From an uncultured Eubacteriales bacterium (GTDB lineage: Bacteria > Bacillota > Clostridia > Christensenellales > UBA1242): DNA of 64,000 nt. The translations under genes were made by a program, and so were the position numbers. How positions within the stretch are numbered: position 1 is the stretch's first letter; every line of letters begins with the position of its first letter. The DNA lies in NCBI GenBank assembly GCA_900551855.1, contig URXM01000001.1, forward strand, positions 124,001 through 188,000. Direction: 5' to 3'. Positions 56,201-62,934 of this stretch are shown here, piece by piece. Under the pieces are notes generated by a model, which was not told the origin of the DNA, ran no database searches, and saw only the letters and a list, made by a program, of their open reading frames with translations.

Positions 56201-59200
56201 TGATTCTTACAATACAAATGCAGTATTGAGTGGATTTACTCAATCAGCCAATGTTGCTGTTGTAGCAGGAGGTGTTGTAGGTTTTGCTGACACATCAAGT
56301 TTGAGCGACAGTTATAATACAGGTTTTGTTGGCGCGGGAAATACATCAAACAATATGTCTTTTGCAGGTGGTATTATTGGATATGGTAGCAGCACAACTG
56401 TAAGAAACTGTATAAATGATGGTGCTGTTCAAGCAATTAGTGCTCCAAATAACAATGAAACAAAATATAATATTAATGTTGAACGATATTCTGGAGATGA
56501 AGATATTGATGAATATACTTCTAATCCGGTTGATTTGTCTTATAAAATTACTTTAACTTATAATCCAGGACAAATCAGAAATGTATTTGCTTTTGGTGTT
56601 GGATATGTGTTTGGTGCTAATAGTGAAATTTCAGACAGTAATACAAGTGTAAATAATATCAAAAATGATGGTAATTTAGGACAAATTGTTTTGACAAAGA
56701 AACTGACTTTTGATAGAAAATACATGTTGGATGGTGTAGATAATGATTATAAAGCAAAATATTCTGTTGTAAGAGCTGAAAGTGGAAATGCTGCAATTTA
56801 TGTCAATGCAAAAGATTCTTATGGGTATGCTTTCCGTGTTTATATGCAAGATGAAATTACAAGAGGGTACTTTGGCGGGGCTCAAAATGATTATATAAAT
56901 GAAATAGCTTATAGTGCGCGTAATATGTATAATGCAACAGGAAGTGATTATGTTTATTATTACGGCGATTATGTAGTTGGAGAAGACAGTACTTCAAGCG
57001 TAGTGTCTAACGATTATGGAACACTTGGAATTGAAAACTCTATCTTTGAAATGTCAGCACAAACGACATATTATAAATCAATTGACTTTATAAAATATGA
57101 TGATTTGTTGACCAACAATATTATTATGTCAAGTTCTGAGTATGACAATGGAGAAAATGAATTGTTGAATAGTATTATTGGTTTTGACCAAAAGAATGGT
57201 TATATAAATATAGATACTTCAAGTGATTTATATAATGAAACTATAAGAGACAATGTAGATACAAACATTGAAAATATCGAGAGCTCAAAAGAAAGTCAAA
57301 ACAATTTGAAATATTTCACAATAAATGGTGAATTTGCAGCTGTAGTATATAATTCTTCAAATATTAAAACTGCATATGCTCCATATGGCACAGAATTCTC
57401 TATTTACTTAGATATGAAAAAAAATGGCGTTGATTATATTGATTATAACTATCTAAATAAAGAAAGTTTTTATATTAAAAATGTTATCGTTAATGGTGGA
57501 ATATATAAGAATCCTCAATTTACAACTGTAAATTATGAGAGAGTTGATCAAGATGATCAGGGGAAAGCCGGAGATTTTGTAAAAGTTACATTCGGTGTAT
57601 ATTTTGATGAAGCTGTTACTGGAACTATCGTTTATGAAATAAATTGCAGAACATCACAACAAAGTATTGCTTTAGGAAAGAATAATGTTGAATATAGCAA
57701 CGGTTATATAAGCATAAAACTTGAAGATGATGCAAATATTAGTAAGCTTACAGAAAATGATATAAACAATATAAATTCTGATAAAGAAGGAAAATACAAC
57801 TTAGATATTGATATAGATGGAAATACTAATTTCACAGATTTGAAATTGGAATATAGAGATGAATGCGCATGGGTTGTATTTAAAGGTAATGAAGAAGAAA
57901 GCAAAGCATTGAATGGTAAAAAATTGACAATTTCAGTCAATGTTACTATTAGAGAAACTGGTTATGAAAATGGTAGCGTTACAACTTCAAGCTCTGATGC
58001 AGAATTTTCAATTGGAGATATAAATAGAACAGAGACAGAAGTGTTCAGAGGATATAATTACGGCACACTTGAATTAAGTGATATAAATGAAGATATTATA
58101 ACAACAAAAGAAGATACAAATTATGTTACTGGTATAAAAATACCTTTGCAACAAGTTTTAGACAACTACAATTTAAGATTCGCTTTTGGAAAAGAAAATG
58201 TATTTAATGTACAATATGTAAATTCTGTATTTAATATTGGTGATGACGCTGTAGATGGGTTTAAATTTAGTGTCAATTATGAAAATGGACAATATTATCT
58301 TTACATTGAAAAAGCAGATACTACGGATGGAACTGAAGTTGTTATTGATTCAAATTCTGATAAACTTGCAGATTATAAACAAGAATTGCTAGAATTTATC
58401 AATTCTAATGTAATGAGTTCAACAATTTATTATGATTTAGAAAAGATAATGACAACTCCTCCATCTCAAAACATTGGAAGCAGTGTCACAGATGGGAACT
58501 TTAGATTTTCATATACAGCGACTCCAGTTGATAATGGAAACTTTACTACATCAGGTAACTATATTGGAGATAATTTTAATGCTGAAGCTAATCCTTCACA
58601 AGGAATAGTCGCAAGTACAATTACTGTTTTTGGCTTGTCATTCTATACTATGAATGTAACATATTCATATCACATTACAAGTGGAAGCTTAGTTAATATT
58701 GGTACAGATTTAGGTTATGAAATGACTATGTCAAATGATGGTGTAATAAAAGGAAGAATCCAAGGATATCTTAAAGAGAATGAAAGTTATGATTTAAGTG
58801 AAAATATTATTTCAAATATTGATCAGATTAACATTAGATCATATACAACAACAAATGCTTTAGCTGATGGTGTTATAGGTGATATTATTGAATATTCAAT
58901 AAATGGTGGCAAGCTTATTGGTTCTATAACATATAATGGATATTCATATTCAATTTCATCAGGTGAAGAGAAATGCCCTCTTTGTGCAGAAGGTACTTGT
59001 TCGTATGTTATGACATCAGGTCAATTTGAAGATGGTTCTACATATTACACTTATGAATACAAAATCTATGATTGTGGTACTATAAGTGTTGGATATAAGG
59101 TAGACAACAAAAAAGGACTAAATGTTAACAAATGGGAAAATTCTAGAATGTTTGTAACCAACATTGATAAAATGTTTGAAAGAAATCCTGTTATGTATGA

Positions 59201-61220
59201 ATACAGATTGAAAGAAATAAAAATTGTAGAAGGAGATGAAGAGGCAACTGTTAGAGAATGGGATTATGATAGCAAAGAAGAAAAAACATTAGATTTGGGA
59301 GTATTCTCTTCATTCAGACCAGAAGGTGCTTGGACTCCTGATGAAGAAGGAAACTTCAACTTTAAAGAAATTAAGGCAGATTTAGTGGTTTCATATTTTG
59401 ATAAAAATACTTTGCTGTTCGCTAGAAATCCTTCTGCAAATGGTAAATTGGAATCAATCAATTTTAAGTATGAGTATAACAATATAACAACATTGGAAAA
59501 CAATAAAACAATAAAACTCTATGCTGGGCAACAGGATACTTTTGTTCAAAACAGTGATAAAAACATGAGTCAGGGAAGTTTCCAATATCGTGCAGAAAAT
59601 AGTGGTACATGGATAAATTCTTCGGATGCAACAATCAATGCAACAAGTTATGAAATGCAAAACTTCTTGTATAGGTACAATATTGTGGTTTCAAATAATG
59701 TTGGAATTGCAATTGACAGCGAAACTGATCAACAAACTTTTGAATACATTATTTTAGGAGATGATATAAATCTTAAAGAACTTACTTTTGATGAGAACAA
59801 CAAAATGATTTTGGGTAATGGATACAATATGACTTTCATTAGTAGCACTCAAAAATATACAGACAATGATAATACAGATTTCTATTCTTTGTCTTTGTTT
59901 AGAAAGAATAGTAATACTATAAAAGACTTGAATGTAATTGGCATTGTCTCTGGATTGTCAAACGAATCTAGTTCAAACTTGTCATTGTTTGTAAGAAAGA
60001 ACACTGCAAGTATTGTTAATGTAAATGTTTATGGAAATATTAGAAATATTAATGATGCAAATAGTGGAAATGTTTACACGACTATAGAATCTAATAGTTC
60101 GGCTGTCAAATTGATTATAAACAGCAATGTTTCTGTAAATGTGTTAGACGCAGACAAGTCTGATGATGTTTTGGTCACACTTGTTGACAATATTAAAATA
60201 AATAATACTGTTGTCGATAATAGTGAAGAAAATGGATCAAAATACAATTCATCAAACATCTTAATTTCTGGTAATGGTGGAAATGGAGATGATGGTACAA
60301 ATGGAACTGACATCGGAGAACAAGGTAAAGTCGGAGAAGATGGTGGTAATGGTGGAAATGTTGAGATTGAATATCTTACATTTAACGGATATTACAAACT
60401 TGGTATAAAAGGTGTCGGTGGCAATGGTGGTAATGGAGCTAACGGACGATTTGACTCTGAAGATCTCAAAGCAATAGGCGGTGGAGATGGAGGCGACAAC
60501 GGTGATCCTGGAATTGATGGACAATTAACTGCCAGTGGAGAAGATTTAAATGATAAAGCAATAACTCAAAACACAAGATCAGATAATTCTATGGGAGGTA
60601 ATGGAGGTGTTGGAGGCTTTGGTAGAGCCAATATTGAAATTACTGATTACATTTATGGAACAAACCAAACAACAAATTATTATTATTGCTTCTCGGCAAG
60701 CAGTGGTTATGCTTCTACATCTAATCCTTTATCTGGGAAAACGAATTCTAGAGTTTCTACTATTATGATAGGCGAAAACAATGTCTCAAAATGGAAGGTG
60801 TTTAAGCAAGCAAGAAGCTCGGATGGCGACGAAAATCACTATGAAAGAACTTATGCCTATGGTGTGATGGCAGAACAGAATTTTATGATAAATCCAAACA
60901 TTGGTAATAATTTCCCTAGTGAAGAAAATAAAAACATAAATGAACAAAAAACTATATTGCAAGATAAAACCGATGCTAATATTTTAGGTGGTAATTACTA
61001 TACGATTTTAAATACATCAGGGAAAACTGGATATGTTGTAAGACCAACAAAAGTTTATGTAATTTCTCAAACATTTGAACAAAGACATGGAATATGGTCA
61101 TGGGGATTCTGGGGTTGGAGAGACTTCCGTGATGGCTATAGAATTTCATGGATGAGTGGAGAAGGATTGAACTCAAGTGTAAGTGCATTGTGTACAGGGG
61201 GAAATCCATATAACAACTAA
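41238..61220 (+). CDS. Giant GLUG/beta-helix surface lipoprotein (6,660 residues)
   Basis: One uninterrupted gene of 19,983 bases. The ATG at 41238 follows TAGGAGG; earlier in-frame starts are not used. The lipobox LLLSAC gives lipid Cys23, so it should hang from the outer membrane face. Residues 25-1100 and about 1500-2330 look like Ig/Big-type beta modules. From about 1235 to 5050 there are some 18 GLUG-like motifs of the form GGLVG/GGIVG/GGVVG, and seven openings of the 'y.i.nDi.l ... dGnGyti.n' type, the pattern of right-handed beta-helix modules. A Cys cluster (5913, 5916, 5921) and a Gly-rich stretch (6346-6435) follow. There is no LPxTG or other anchor at the end. Mass is about 0.7 MDa. 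Adhesion or binding to glycans is plausible but not shown. Confidence 0.9.
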   Translation: MKKVALGILSVFILLGGLLLSACEKKVSLSVSTEEVVIYTNDEQAENYLSKEISVSLENSSSGINVEILNGGDSIRLSPVTVKNSSNYAFTIFGDKSGEAEVKVSAKADSKQSKIITVHVKTILEDIELAPDDSVDGRTNLYVTKTVGKKLNVEDYFNLEPVTANVKDIVWTFEGSEEENSQQFVKDGVVYATIQNDVLLVNNDYDLPQISLRASFANNTAIFGSVSFEVLENSTINYLSIDGRTLYQNNSVSDSEEVFNMVRNNANESSVEGTIIINSPYEIALTPIVYEKLDNGSLQLLSSSVYQNYLTLEIDAPIVDETANQIRYNFRIDALDKFSINKFGTFYFYLKVGYKDYNYDIVSDGTNAILNTYYSATRIELSNTNGDILNNNVIDVFSNYASGNGYKISTTVLPSEVAIDNSMFYISVDLNQDALKQLTLDLDNPVSSFAKIYYRGQELTFTNETGSSVYTSSMMLNGSDVYFSSAENFDILEGVEFNFTSASNADASTTLTTNFYKISTDETLTVTTEEDEDLPTTTYMSSSISAVKTQTFTVKIKDLSTISGLSLKHDENLRFEFSDIQAISSSSDSENGMYVIVRFNLTLNGYNFDASVNFWFEHVTGKVSDKFAVRAFVPLTSATISNADKASSDVYKDDESLQSYVDVAGIIDSDDTRQSLSISRLMLEAGISISLNTNYQNASLSEAGISYRVLTFDNLIAAVKAAEGLQDDETALARAEEIFAGNSLDTIALDYNYYRYFIENDGLYFTINENRLSLTDNEFKGYVCVLFNGYDEQHNDVVIARFFALESFYSVRYLSSSVKTALLYTTETLSQNDIGMSRVDVTISMRPDEKAPTYSNEISYFSFSSALEDFEVSQGGAYLKNKYYEISNISYSTSGRYFNFRITANSTNLQTSVRDILTIYYRDENGFERRTEIQIEIRNVKRVESVQWLNRTEDNEIYLNLTTTVSSERSFTISASVSPSDAYDINLAYAYFATSGSSSDLAITTSSIGQSFNLNINTSKGGYGNLYLLPNDMIKTVDGINQILVYKYSEDSDGNIVETPIYKRLSELNSYYDNLINENDEISTYFYNNDGEKIYYKDLIVKISITIADGMSEGTAIRVYNEADLKNIDTAKYYRIMNNITLTNWTSYNEFSGMFFGKDKNITLTFSGTSQSFVNTLLEKGTIKNLTFVGNVLSTGTESAGIVANTNRGTIDGVAIDVYYSDGLYKSSTLDATASFVGGLVGINYGTVKNSYSYGVTINSVNASYVGGLVGENFNKIENCGVEFYNFVTDDDDTTAVSNKITANSAVGGIVGFGGASSIINKSYAYAYSLMDSSSFSINNVFDNSTSAKAIFMAGFEAGARINESFAFMGSLQAPVQSNTSAQFINVTNSYISYYNSSSAQVETRIFENAVFAYANNSYNPQLGYADQTSDDNVLTQSDIPSDYANPSETETKWTNLVARLDSSIWETVDIDGEVNFGYMYLKNTKPSASVDVSQVEIANNVSPLKSLNAGNDKGILFVYNVSATISNAAEQSALTNYNTISVADLFGVTAEQAKSLLLTSDSKNISISTNSIKILSKNVEEFEIDVHSKMDFTSYKTFKFVVLNFLPELVTTIDSVELKEDQTVLLQTGLNNSRTVMFNMNNTIYLNGNGYSTVRDAFSVEYVLTGNSYEEGTDGQIVNKDYVTISKSNNSLKLLGNKNHENDDVTSVEAYVVVDDIAQNSDYSNAIRQQRVRNFDISVYNGATSLVIDNATNLIVKPSQYAVFDVTMESDAENDNIVVGLKYGEIDIPNELSSDENSAKFVVDSKLVLNVSWTKTTTDSGFKFRVWVKVDDACKHLIEQNYTDLSISVDAASQNKGQNSQYAKTIGLSVLTQEIEDFSISTYNIESRQIKNSVLYLNPADEITNTLTPSSDAIMAVTVDPAYALMTRFTLTYSASGTGNVGTVNISKLAFDSRYGYYVNSNSTSLIENGIEVSLTEADKTGNGVFYFRVYISSAFTSSTSLKFTLTYYNGSTELASGTHNLNIDYLQGANIKVNGASTYVLAKGGSATVTVTVDANQELDNLYLQNNGANISLSAVTKEEFDTYKVYTATISAAVDAKLSGNKDSGIFYVCATVKKVINNVPEIKESRATICLVDFSVDGSNIKLSSSGGTSTYNGKTYDVFYSYINATDTLNFDYPFTPENYEYDKNDASEVAAVEKIMEERSRFERSNTYKDDDVGYYINYNFNSTTGQYEEVALKYQLWYASDESHSSAICNDSGIVQNGAFRIDEAEGKYSDGSAYSYLTITGIKTGRQLMKLRTTIIYQGIEFYYDYYFLIVVDVWSDEDTPTQIFTADEFIDYATNSEKADDYILMNDIVLTDYSPISTDLIDSLDGNGYTIHINSFAYPEEGNTLSLALFNTVTENTTLKNVRVNIYNGGQISVDISRYTNINIAGFAVENNGVIYNCEVLSYYDESYQSSSISGDTGLVVKYTMGQNTDPIEITSSMVSSLGIDSKVSGFVVTNNASIMNSRVGGESFRQIVKIAGTNYIKTQSLNLFVVRGQVEVSGFVNDNASSGYVSASFADNIQIYNDMASTTSLTAGFAVYNHNNIQNSYVEGQGSDYIGDDGEVNIYNNLSNITSIGIIGGFVYQNDALIKNSYSNIAIENSESKASLVAGFVYINNESAEISLCYAACDITKTDINQMQFSGVNDFAESLNYGTISFSYFYNESLIDDTNQSSLTSGALSVSDVMNEDTFYGFSFASEPGAYNGIWSVSKTEKLTLVSANQISFSNRYAVTNGSVTSIFYSKSIIDADTMRSVDLSYGGENNPIIIRDAYDFAMATGKAGNTEISSYKEYYSDTEVFGNYRIVNNIDMAEIDQNSEGDNSIKLQTTKKTFTGLLDGNGFTISNISLGSSEAAENYGLFAKLDGAVIMNLDLIVESIHNSRANIVGTLAGTAVDSRILAVSLSPVTSQGEDRTSILGNNVVGGVVGMLFGESKLSDISVVDIDVYSAYYLSGKNVGANDSYVGSNLRGYASNGNSIATYASRISYAGAVAGYVDIYDSLNSETVTFSSSLEVSDYDIITVHVSDAVNIYGEVAGGLFGYVGNSTLIYDATLELDADMNLSKPSYIISKNLYAGGLIGENYGGLFAVSASYSETLQKSMIEANENSYYSGNLTVERGQQSIFSYTPSDEGYNSNINNPLYIGGLVGYMGGGYIYIGYNKLNVISHSASTLAVGGIVGLAGYTDNQYDLAFLTSTPKVNVLLNDVYASGDVYIDSTTGNGYSSGIIGALERNAEGQVSVVALKNVIAVNYYSYNGSKLVGDRTASTDAVGGYVSDRHFMIVGKIVNSRDNTENQTLSTSFYIIDSDNNYLDISKGYKYTGTHQSNTVGGYSSVVVGSSQVSLNLKPYGFNLSWENGDDSRFYDVLVNVESIGSSNMQSITAAYAKMYSYFLANGWDDYYWEHTENELFPHIQLLPTLNIIFWDVYNTKDVLEAMDNGNITVVLRGKVDEDSNIYQDIDLRSVSKQDHDKYGDGAGSAVDFEPIKNFHGELISYYDYANSETEGFVTQPIYGANTNIIIGGDQGDGVNNADKVGIIVDQSLFAGLTDGASVEGINIYMCGENEGDIEYSLIQDNTGNAVLRDVNIVLNQNVYIETEADNINDEMIYNAGLITRIAHETSFININFTVRDNASINFNHRINTDNKEVDVHMGLLAGYIEQTSAFTQINIQKIKIYNEKSTKDNPLKTNINFNVDEVNYSKLTLYAGVYAGKITKGSGRADISLGLASIGYVNANFEIKSENTESTDVYIGGYAGEIVSVDTVTFIDEADGSDENSDLSINQKTDVNNLFAGLAFGSISNSYLDISNVGSGNIILLGGIYQVEENISTNRANIGAIAGTINSTTTIQSLSVNFNVGKKQDENDSANDYVVDEETGETLFDQNLYNYPVEDGGLTPFVTKGNEDSIGGFFGSVVGTAINISGSCNLSGSIDVEIAENSDAEIGSQSKPAIYIGGFIGLLQGSVNMNSIVNNNFNISVREDLTSGASTSSSGKTTAYVGGLIGEMTNVSSDTGISGNAASSTINSTQGQYHVYYNGNVLASIGNLVFGGAVGYIARTDFVDSNRAIQISNIVYGGAVKIYGQENNDKYYLPTNITAGGVVGEFAIGQLSSSAERVYTIEDCYTYGDVFVNYLFDSTSESNSTVYNSRINTYNFGGIVGIGSYISIKNCYSLMTSFNERISMDEYSIDGGEDYSNTNAIVGRNSSIVEYEGNKYNSSVCMAYQEESGNEDIMYGDAVTYSGYTNIYDKTEGVDSTKLSSEENILKAFENIGINLDNVESGHKLKPYAWGQSNGGDSEIFVKQSDTDQPEDYEVVINGSYHNITWVAITEDISTSRPMAEDLKNYAIIGNGHILTRTDSSTEDENSETSYGALINNLGEGFDKKVSELNFNVVSGLLMNLEISSFDINSEDGGNASIPAYGGLVGTMKGSSFIYGVGVKGELSVGGANSQLHLGGLVGLMERGIINECYVDADMIYRASENGRMAGIANMTQGNTTIKSTYSSGRLETYIDINMYTFADSYNNDGIRSADILDCYSITQIKKNNALGEEVNAKAYFINKFDAETDSAGVNIVGNVISGSNESLDSAYNNGTITVSMSNLSVPYYGIKDEKENVYNNGCAVDSLLLDGKITTEHTWYFNRYVNYGYASHGFGYLKNVTTYVIGQETTLVEDGETKEAVTVENYQPISYKDVVENGSTYGDGNEDWYLGVLNQGKFDQMYETVKSNASDSLNNPNEKYNLDYKFVLRYDFAVSINNLGADLGDSTKGLVIDGQNNTIDLSISGNSGLFGKFVGTIKNLRISGLKLSSIKDNVIGGLAKVVVGSLENITVNGEIKNNNVNTQIIGGVVGVLEGTAKNVNSVVVINSSNSSTIIGGVVGYLTGNGTVSESSNNGTIVQTVNSDKNVKYYNETGLAGVIELSTYKYLQSTTDVEDTELNGIAGGIVGFADKGTKVSDSYNTNAVLSGFTQSANVAVVAGGVVGFADTSSLSDSYNTGFVGAGNTSNNMSFAGGIIGYGSSTTVRNCINDGAVQAISAPNNNETKYNINVERYSGDEDIDEYTSNPVDLSYKITLTYNPGQIRNVFAFGVGYVFGANSEISDSNTSVNNIKNDGNLGQIVLTKKLTFDRKYMLDGVDNDYKAKYSVVRAESGNAAIYVNAKDSYGYAFRVYMQDEITRGYFGGAQNDYINEIAYSARNMYNATGSDYVYYYGDYVVGEDSTSSVVSNDYGTLGIENSIFEMSAQTTYYKSIDFIKYDDLLTNNIIMSSSEYDNGENELLNSIIGFDQKNGYINIDTSSDLYNETIRDNVDTNIENIESSKESQNNLKYFTINGEFAAVVYNSSNIKTAYAPYGTEFSIYLDMKKNGVDYIDYNYLNKESFYIKNVIVNGGIYKNPQFTTVNYERVDQDDQGKAGDFVKVTFGVYFDEAVTGTIVYEINCRTSQQSIALGKNNVEYSNGYISIKLEDDANISKLTENDINNINSDKEGKYNLDIDIDGNTNFTDLKLEYRDECAWVVFKGNEEESKALNGKKLTISVNVTIRETGYENGSVTTSSSDAEFSIGDINRTETEVFRGYNYGTLELSDINEDIITTKEDTNYVTGIKIPLQQVLDNYNLRFAFGKENVFNVQYVNSVFNIGDDAVDGFKFSVNYENGQYYLYIEKADTTDGTEVVIDSNSDKLADYKQELLEFINSNVMSSTIYYDLEKIMTTPPSQNIGSSVTDGNFRFSYTATPVDNGNFTTSGNYIGDNFNAEANPSQGIVASTITVFGLSFYTMNVTYSYHITSGSLVNIGTDLGYEMTMSNDGVIKGRIQGYLKENESYDLSENIISNIDQINIRSYTTTNALADGVIGDIIEYSINGGKLIGSITYNGYSYSISSGEEKCPLCAEGTCSYVMTSGQFEDGSTYYTYEYKIYDCGTISVGYKVDNKKGLNVNKWENSRMFVTNIDKMFERNPVMYEYRLKEIKIVEGDEEATVREWDYDSKEEKTLDLGVFSSFRPEGAWTPDEEGNFNFKEIKADLVVSYFDKNTLLFARNPSANGKLESINFKYEYNNITTLENNKTIKLYAGQQDTFVQNSDKNMSQGSFQYRAENSGTWINSSDATINATSYEMQNFLYRYNIVVSNNVGIAIDSETDQQTFEYIILGDDINLKELTFDENNKMILGNGYNMTFISSTQKYTDNDNTDFYSLSLFRKNSNTIKDLNVIGIVSGLSNESSSNLSLFVRKNTASIVNVNVYGNIRNINDANSGNVYTTIESNSSAVKLIINSNVSVNVLDADKSDDVLVTLVDNIKINNTVVDNSEENGSKYNSSNILISGNGGNGDDGTNGTDIGEQGKVGEDGGNGGNVEIEYLTFNGYYKLGIKGVGGNGGNGANGRFDSEDLKAIGGGDGGDNGDPGIDGQLTASGEDLNDKAITQNTRSDNSMGGNGGVGGFGRANIEITDYIYGTNQTTNYYYCFSASSGYASTSNPLSGKTNSRVSTIMIGENNVSKWKVFKQARSSDGDENHYERTYAYGVMAEQNFMINPNIGNNFPSEENKNINEQKTILQDKTDANILGGNYYTILNTSGKTGYVVRPTKVYVISQTFEQRHGIWSWGFWGWRDFRDGYRISWMSGEGLNSSVSALCTGGNPYNN

Positions 61221-61229
61221 AGAGGTATT

Positions 61230-61973
61230 ATGAAAAAAGATAATGATGGCAAAATGCATGAGGGGCACAGACAAAGACTGCTGGAACTGGCTTTGAATGC
61301 TGGGGTTGACAATATGAGTGAAGTGCAAGTTGTAGAACTTTTCTTGACTTACATTTTCCCTCGTGGAGATGTCAACCCTCTTGCCCATCGTCTTTTGCAA
61401 GAATACGAAACTTTCACTCAAATTGTTGATGCTGATGTAAACGACTTGATGAGAATTGAAGGCATCAATGAGCGTGCAGCGAAAAAAATTTGTATGTTTG
61501 GAGAAATGTTCTATTACTACACTTCTGCAAAGATGGGCAGAAAATATGCCGTAAAATGCATTGGTGATATCCTTGATGTTGTGGAAGACAATCTCCGTTT
61601 TAGAACATCAGAGAATATGATTATTCTTGCTATCAGTGCGGGAAACATCATCACTCACAAACGCAGAATAAACTTAAACAGCTCAAACAGAGTTGGTTTA
61701 CCTGTTTTGGAATTTACAAAATTTTTAGCTACTGCAAAACCAGCATCTTTGGTTATTGCTCATTGCCATCCTTATGGAAAATCAACACCTTCTCAAGAAG
61801 ACAAAGAAGGGTGCAAGGTTATTGAAAATTTGTGCTATAATTGTGGGATCAATTTTATAGATTCTTACATTGTCGGAGAAGACGGTGTTTATAGTATGAA
61901 AGAAAATAAACTTGTTAGATATTATTGCGATATGGAACAGCTTGCACAGGTTTTCCTTAAGAAGACAGAATAA
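61230..61973 (+). CDS. radC: RadC-family JAMM-domain protein
   Basis: A 247-residue protein. A helix-hairpin-helix-like part (DLMRIEGINERAAKKI, residues 72-87) is followed by the metal site HCHPYGKSTPSQED (His178, His180, Asp191), where most RadC proteins have HNHPSG. The family's role is unclear, despite its name. The ATG is nine bases after the stop of the giant gene with a GAGG site, so the two may be co-transcribed. A strong terminator follows. Confidence 0.92.
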   Translation: MKKDNDGKMHEGHRQRLLELALNAGVDNMSEVQVVELFLTYIFPRGDVNPLAHRLLQEYETFTQIVDADVNDLMRIEGINERAAKKICMFGEMFYYYTSAKMGRKYAVKCIGDILDVVEDNLRFRTSENMIILAISAGNIITHKRRINLNSSNRVGLPVLEFTKFLATAKPASLVIAHCHPYGKSTPSQEDKEGCKVIENLCYNCGINFIDSYIVGEDGVYSMKENKLVRYYCDMEQLAQVFLKKTE

Positions 61974-61978
61974 AAAAC

Positions 61979-62010
61979 AAAAAAGTTCGGCGAAAGCTGA
62001 ACTTTTTTTG
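61979..62010. terminator. Bidirectional terminator
   Basis: AAAAAGTTCGGC / GCTGAACTTTTT around a GAAA loop, with A and T runs. It serves radC and the converging gene at 62017. Confidence 0.9.
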
Positions 62011-62016
62011 TGTCTA

Positions 62017-62403
62017 TTAAAATATTTTAAGCAAAAAATAACAGACAATTATGCCAAGCGTAGTGCCGACAAATGCTGACAAAAAAGATAGAAGAATGGT
62101 GGTGATATTTATGCTTTTTTCTTTAGATTTCTCTCTTTTTATATATTTTGGCTTGTCGTTTTCTAAAGCTTCAAACTCATAAGGCATAACTGCCAAGCAA
62201 TATACATCATCATCGTCATATTTTATTGAAATATATTCTTGACGCTCTAGATGAGTTATTATATGCTTCACAGCTTCGCTATCCATTCTGAAATGCCTTG
62301 GAAGTGCCATTATAATATCGGATAGCTCCACTATTTTATAGTTTCCATCGTTGCATTCATTGGCTAAAATTTTTAAAACCAATTTTGATTTTGTGTCTAA
62401 CAT
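62017..62403 (-). CDS. Winged-helix protein with C-terminal membrane helix
   Basis: A 128-residue protein. The first 80 residues look like a winged helix (VELSDIIMALPRHF, then EAVKHIITHLERQEYISI), followed by a charged linker (KREKSKEKS) and one helix at residues 100-126. It would be a DNA- or protein-binding domain held at the membrane. The gene is head to head with a protein of the same layout (62464). TATAAT lies one base before the ATG, with an extended -10 (TGGTATAAT) further up; no Shine-Dalgarno sequence is present. Confidence 0.6.
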   Translation of the reverse strand: MLDTKSKLVLKILANECNDGNYKIVELSDIIMALPRHFRMDSEAVKHIITHLERQEYISIKYDDDDVYCLAVMPYEFEALENDKPKYIKREKSKEKSINITTILLSFLSAFVGTTLGIIVCYFLLKIF

Positions 62404-62463
62404 AATTATATTTTTTTCTTTTTTATCAGTTATTATACCAATTTGGTTCTCGCATAAATTGAA

Positions 62464-62853
62464 ATGTTTTTGGGCAAATTAAAGAAAAAGGCGATTATGA
62501 CAAGAAAAGAAAAAATGGTTATGTCTTATTTATGTTTAAAATGTCAACAAAAGAGGACATATCTTATTTCGCCGCAAGAAATCACGCAAGCGTTGTCAAA
62601 AAAATATGTGTTGTCTATAGAAGAGATAGATGAAATAATGGTGCAATTATCAAACGAAAATTACATTGATTTTGTAGTTTCCGACAGCAAAAAAGGATAT
62701 TTCTATTGTGTAAATTTAAAAAAATGCGGTCAAACATTTAATGCTGACACAAAGAAGAACAGAAGGACTTTTGGACTGCTTATCCTTAGAAGTATGTTTT
62801 TGGCTACGGTGAGTTTTGTGTTTGGAATTATTTTGAAAGCAATTTTCAAATAA
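62464..62853 (+). CDS. Winged-helix protein with C-terminal membrane helix (divergent paralogue)
   Basis: A 129-residue protein with the same order as its divergent neighbour: a winged-helix-like part (LISPQEITQALSKKYVLS, then IDEIMVQLSNENYIDF) and a helix at about 106-128. I chose ATG 62464, which follows a CATAAA box by five bases; ATG 62497 (12th residue) is an alternative. The two seem to be old duplicates sharing a 60-base control region. Function unknown. Confidence 0.6.
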   Translation: MFLGKLKKKAIMTRKEKMVMSYLCLKCQQKRTYLISPQEITQALSKKYVLSIEEIDEIMVQLSNENYIDFVVSDSKKGYFYCVNLKKCGQTFNADTKKNRRTFGLLILRSMFLATVSFVFGIILKAIFK

Positions 62854-62919
62854 TGGAATTTTAAAAATTTATCTTTGAAATGTTATTTGGTGTAATTTGT
62901 ATAAATTTTTGTTGAAATG

Positions 62920-62928
62920 TGTTAAAAT
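62920..62928 (+). promoter_or_regulatory. uvrB extended -10 promoter, leaderless type
   Basis: TGTTAAAAT is an extended -10 box; six bases then lead to the ATG. There is no Shine-Dalgarno sequence. No LexA-type operator is obvious. Confidence 0.65.
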
Positions 62929-62934
62929 ACAACT

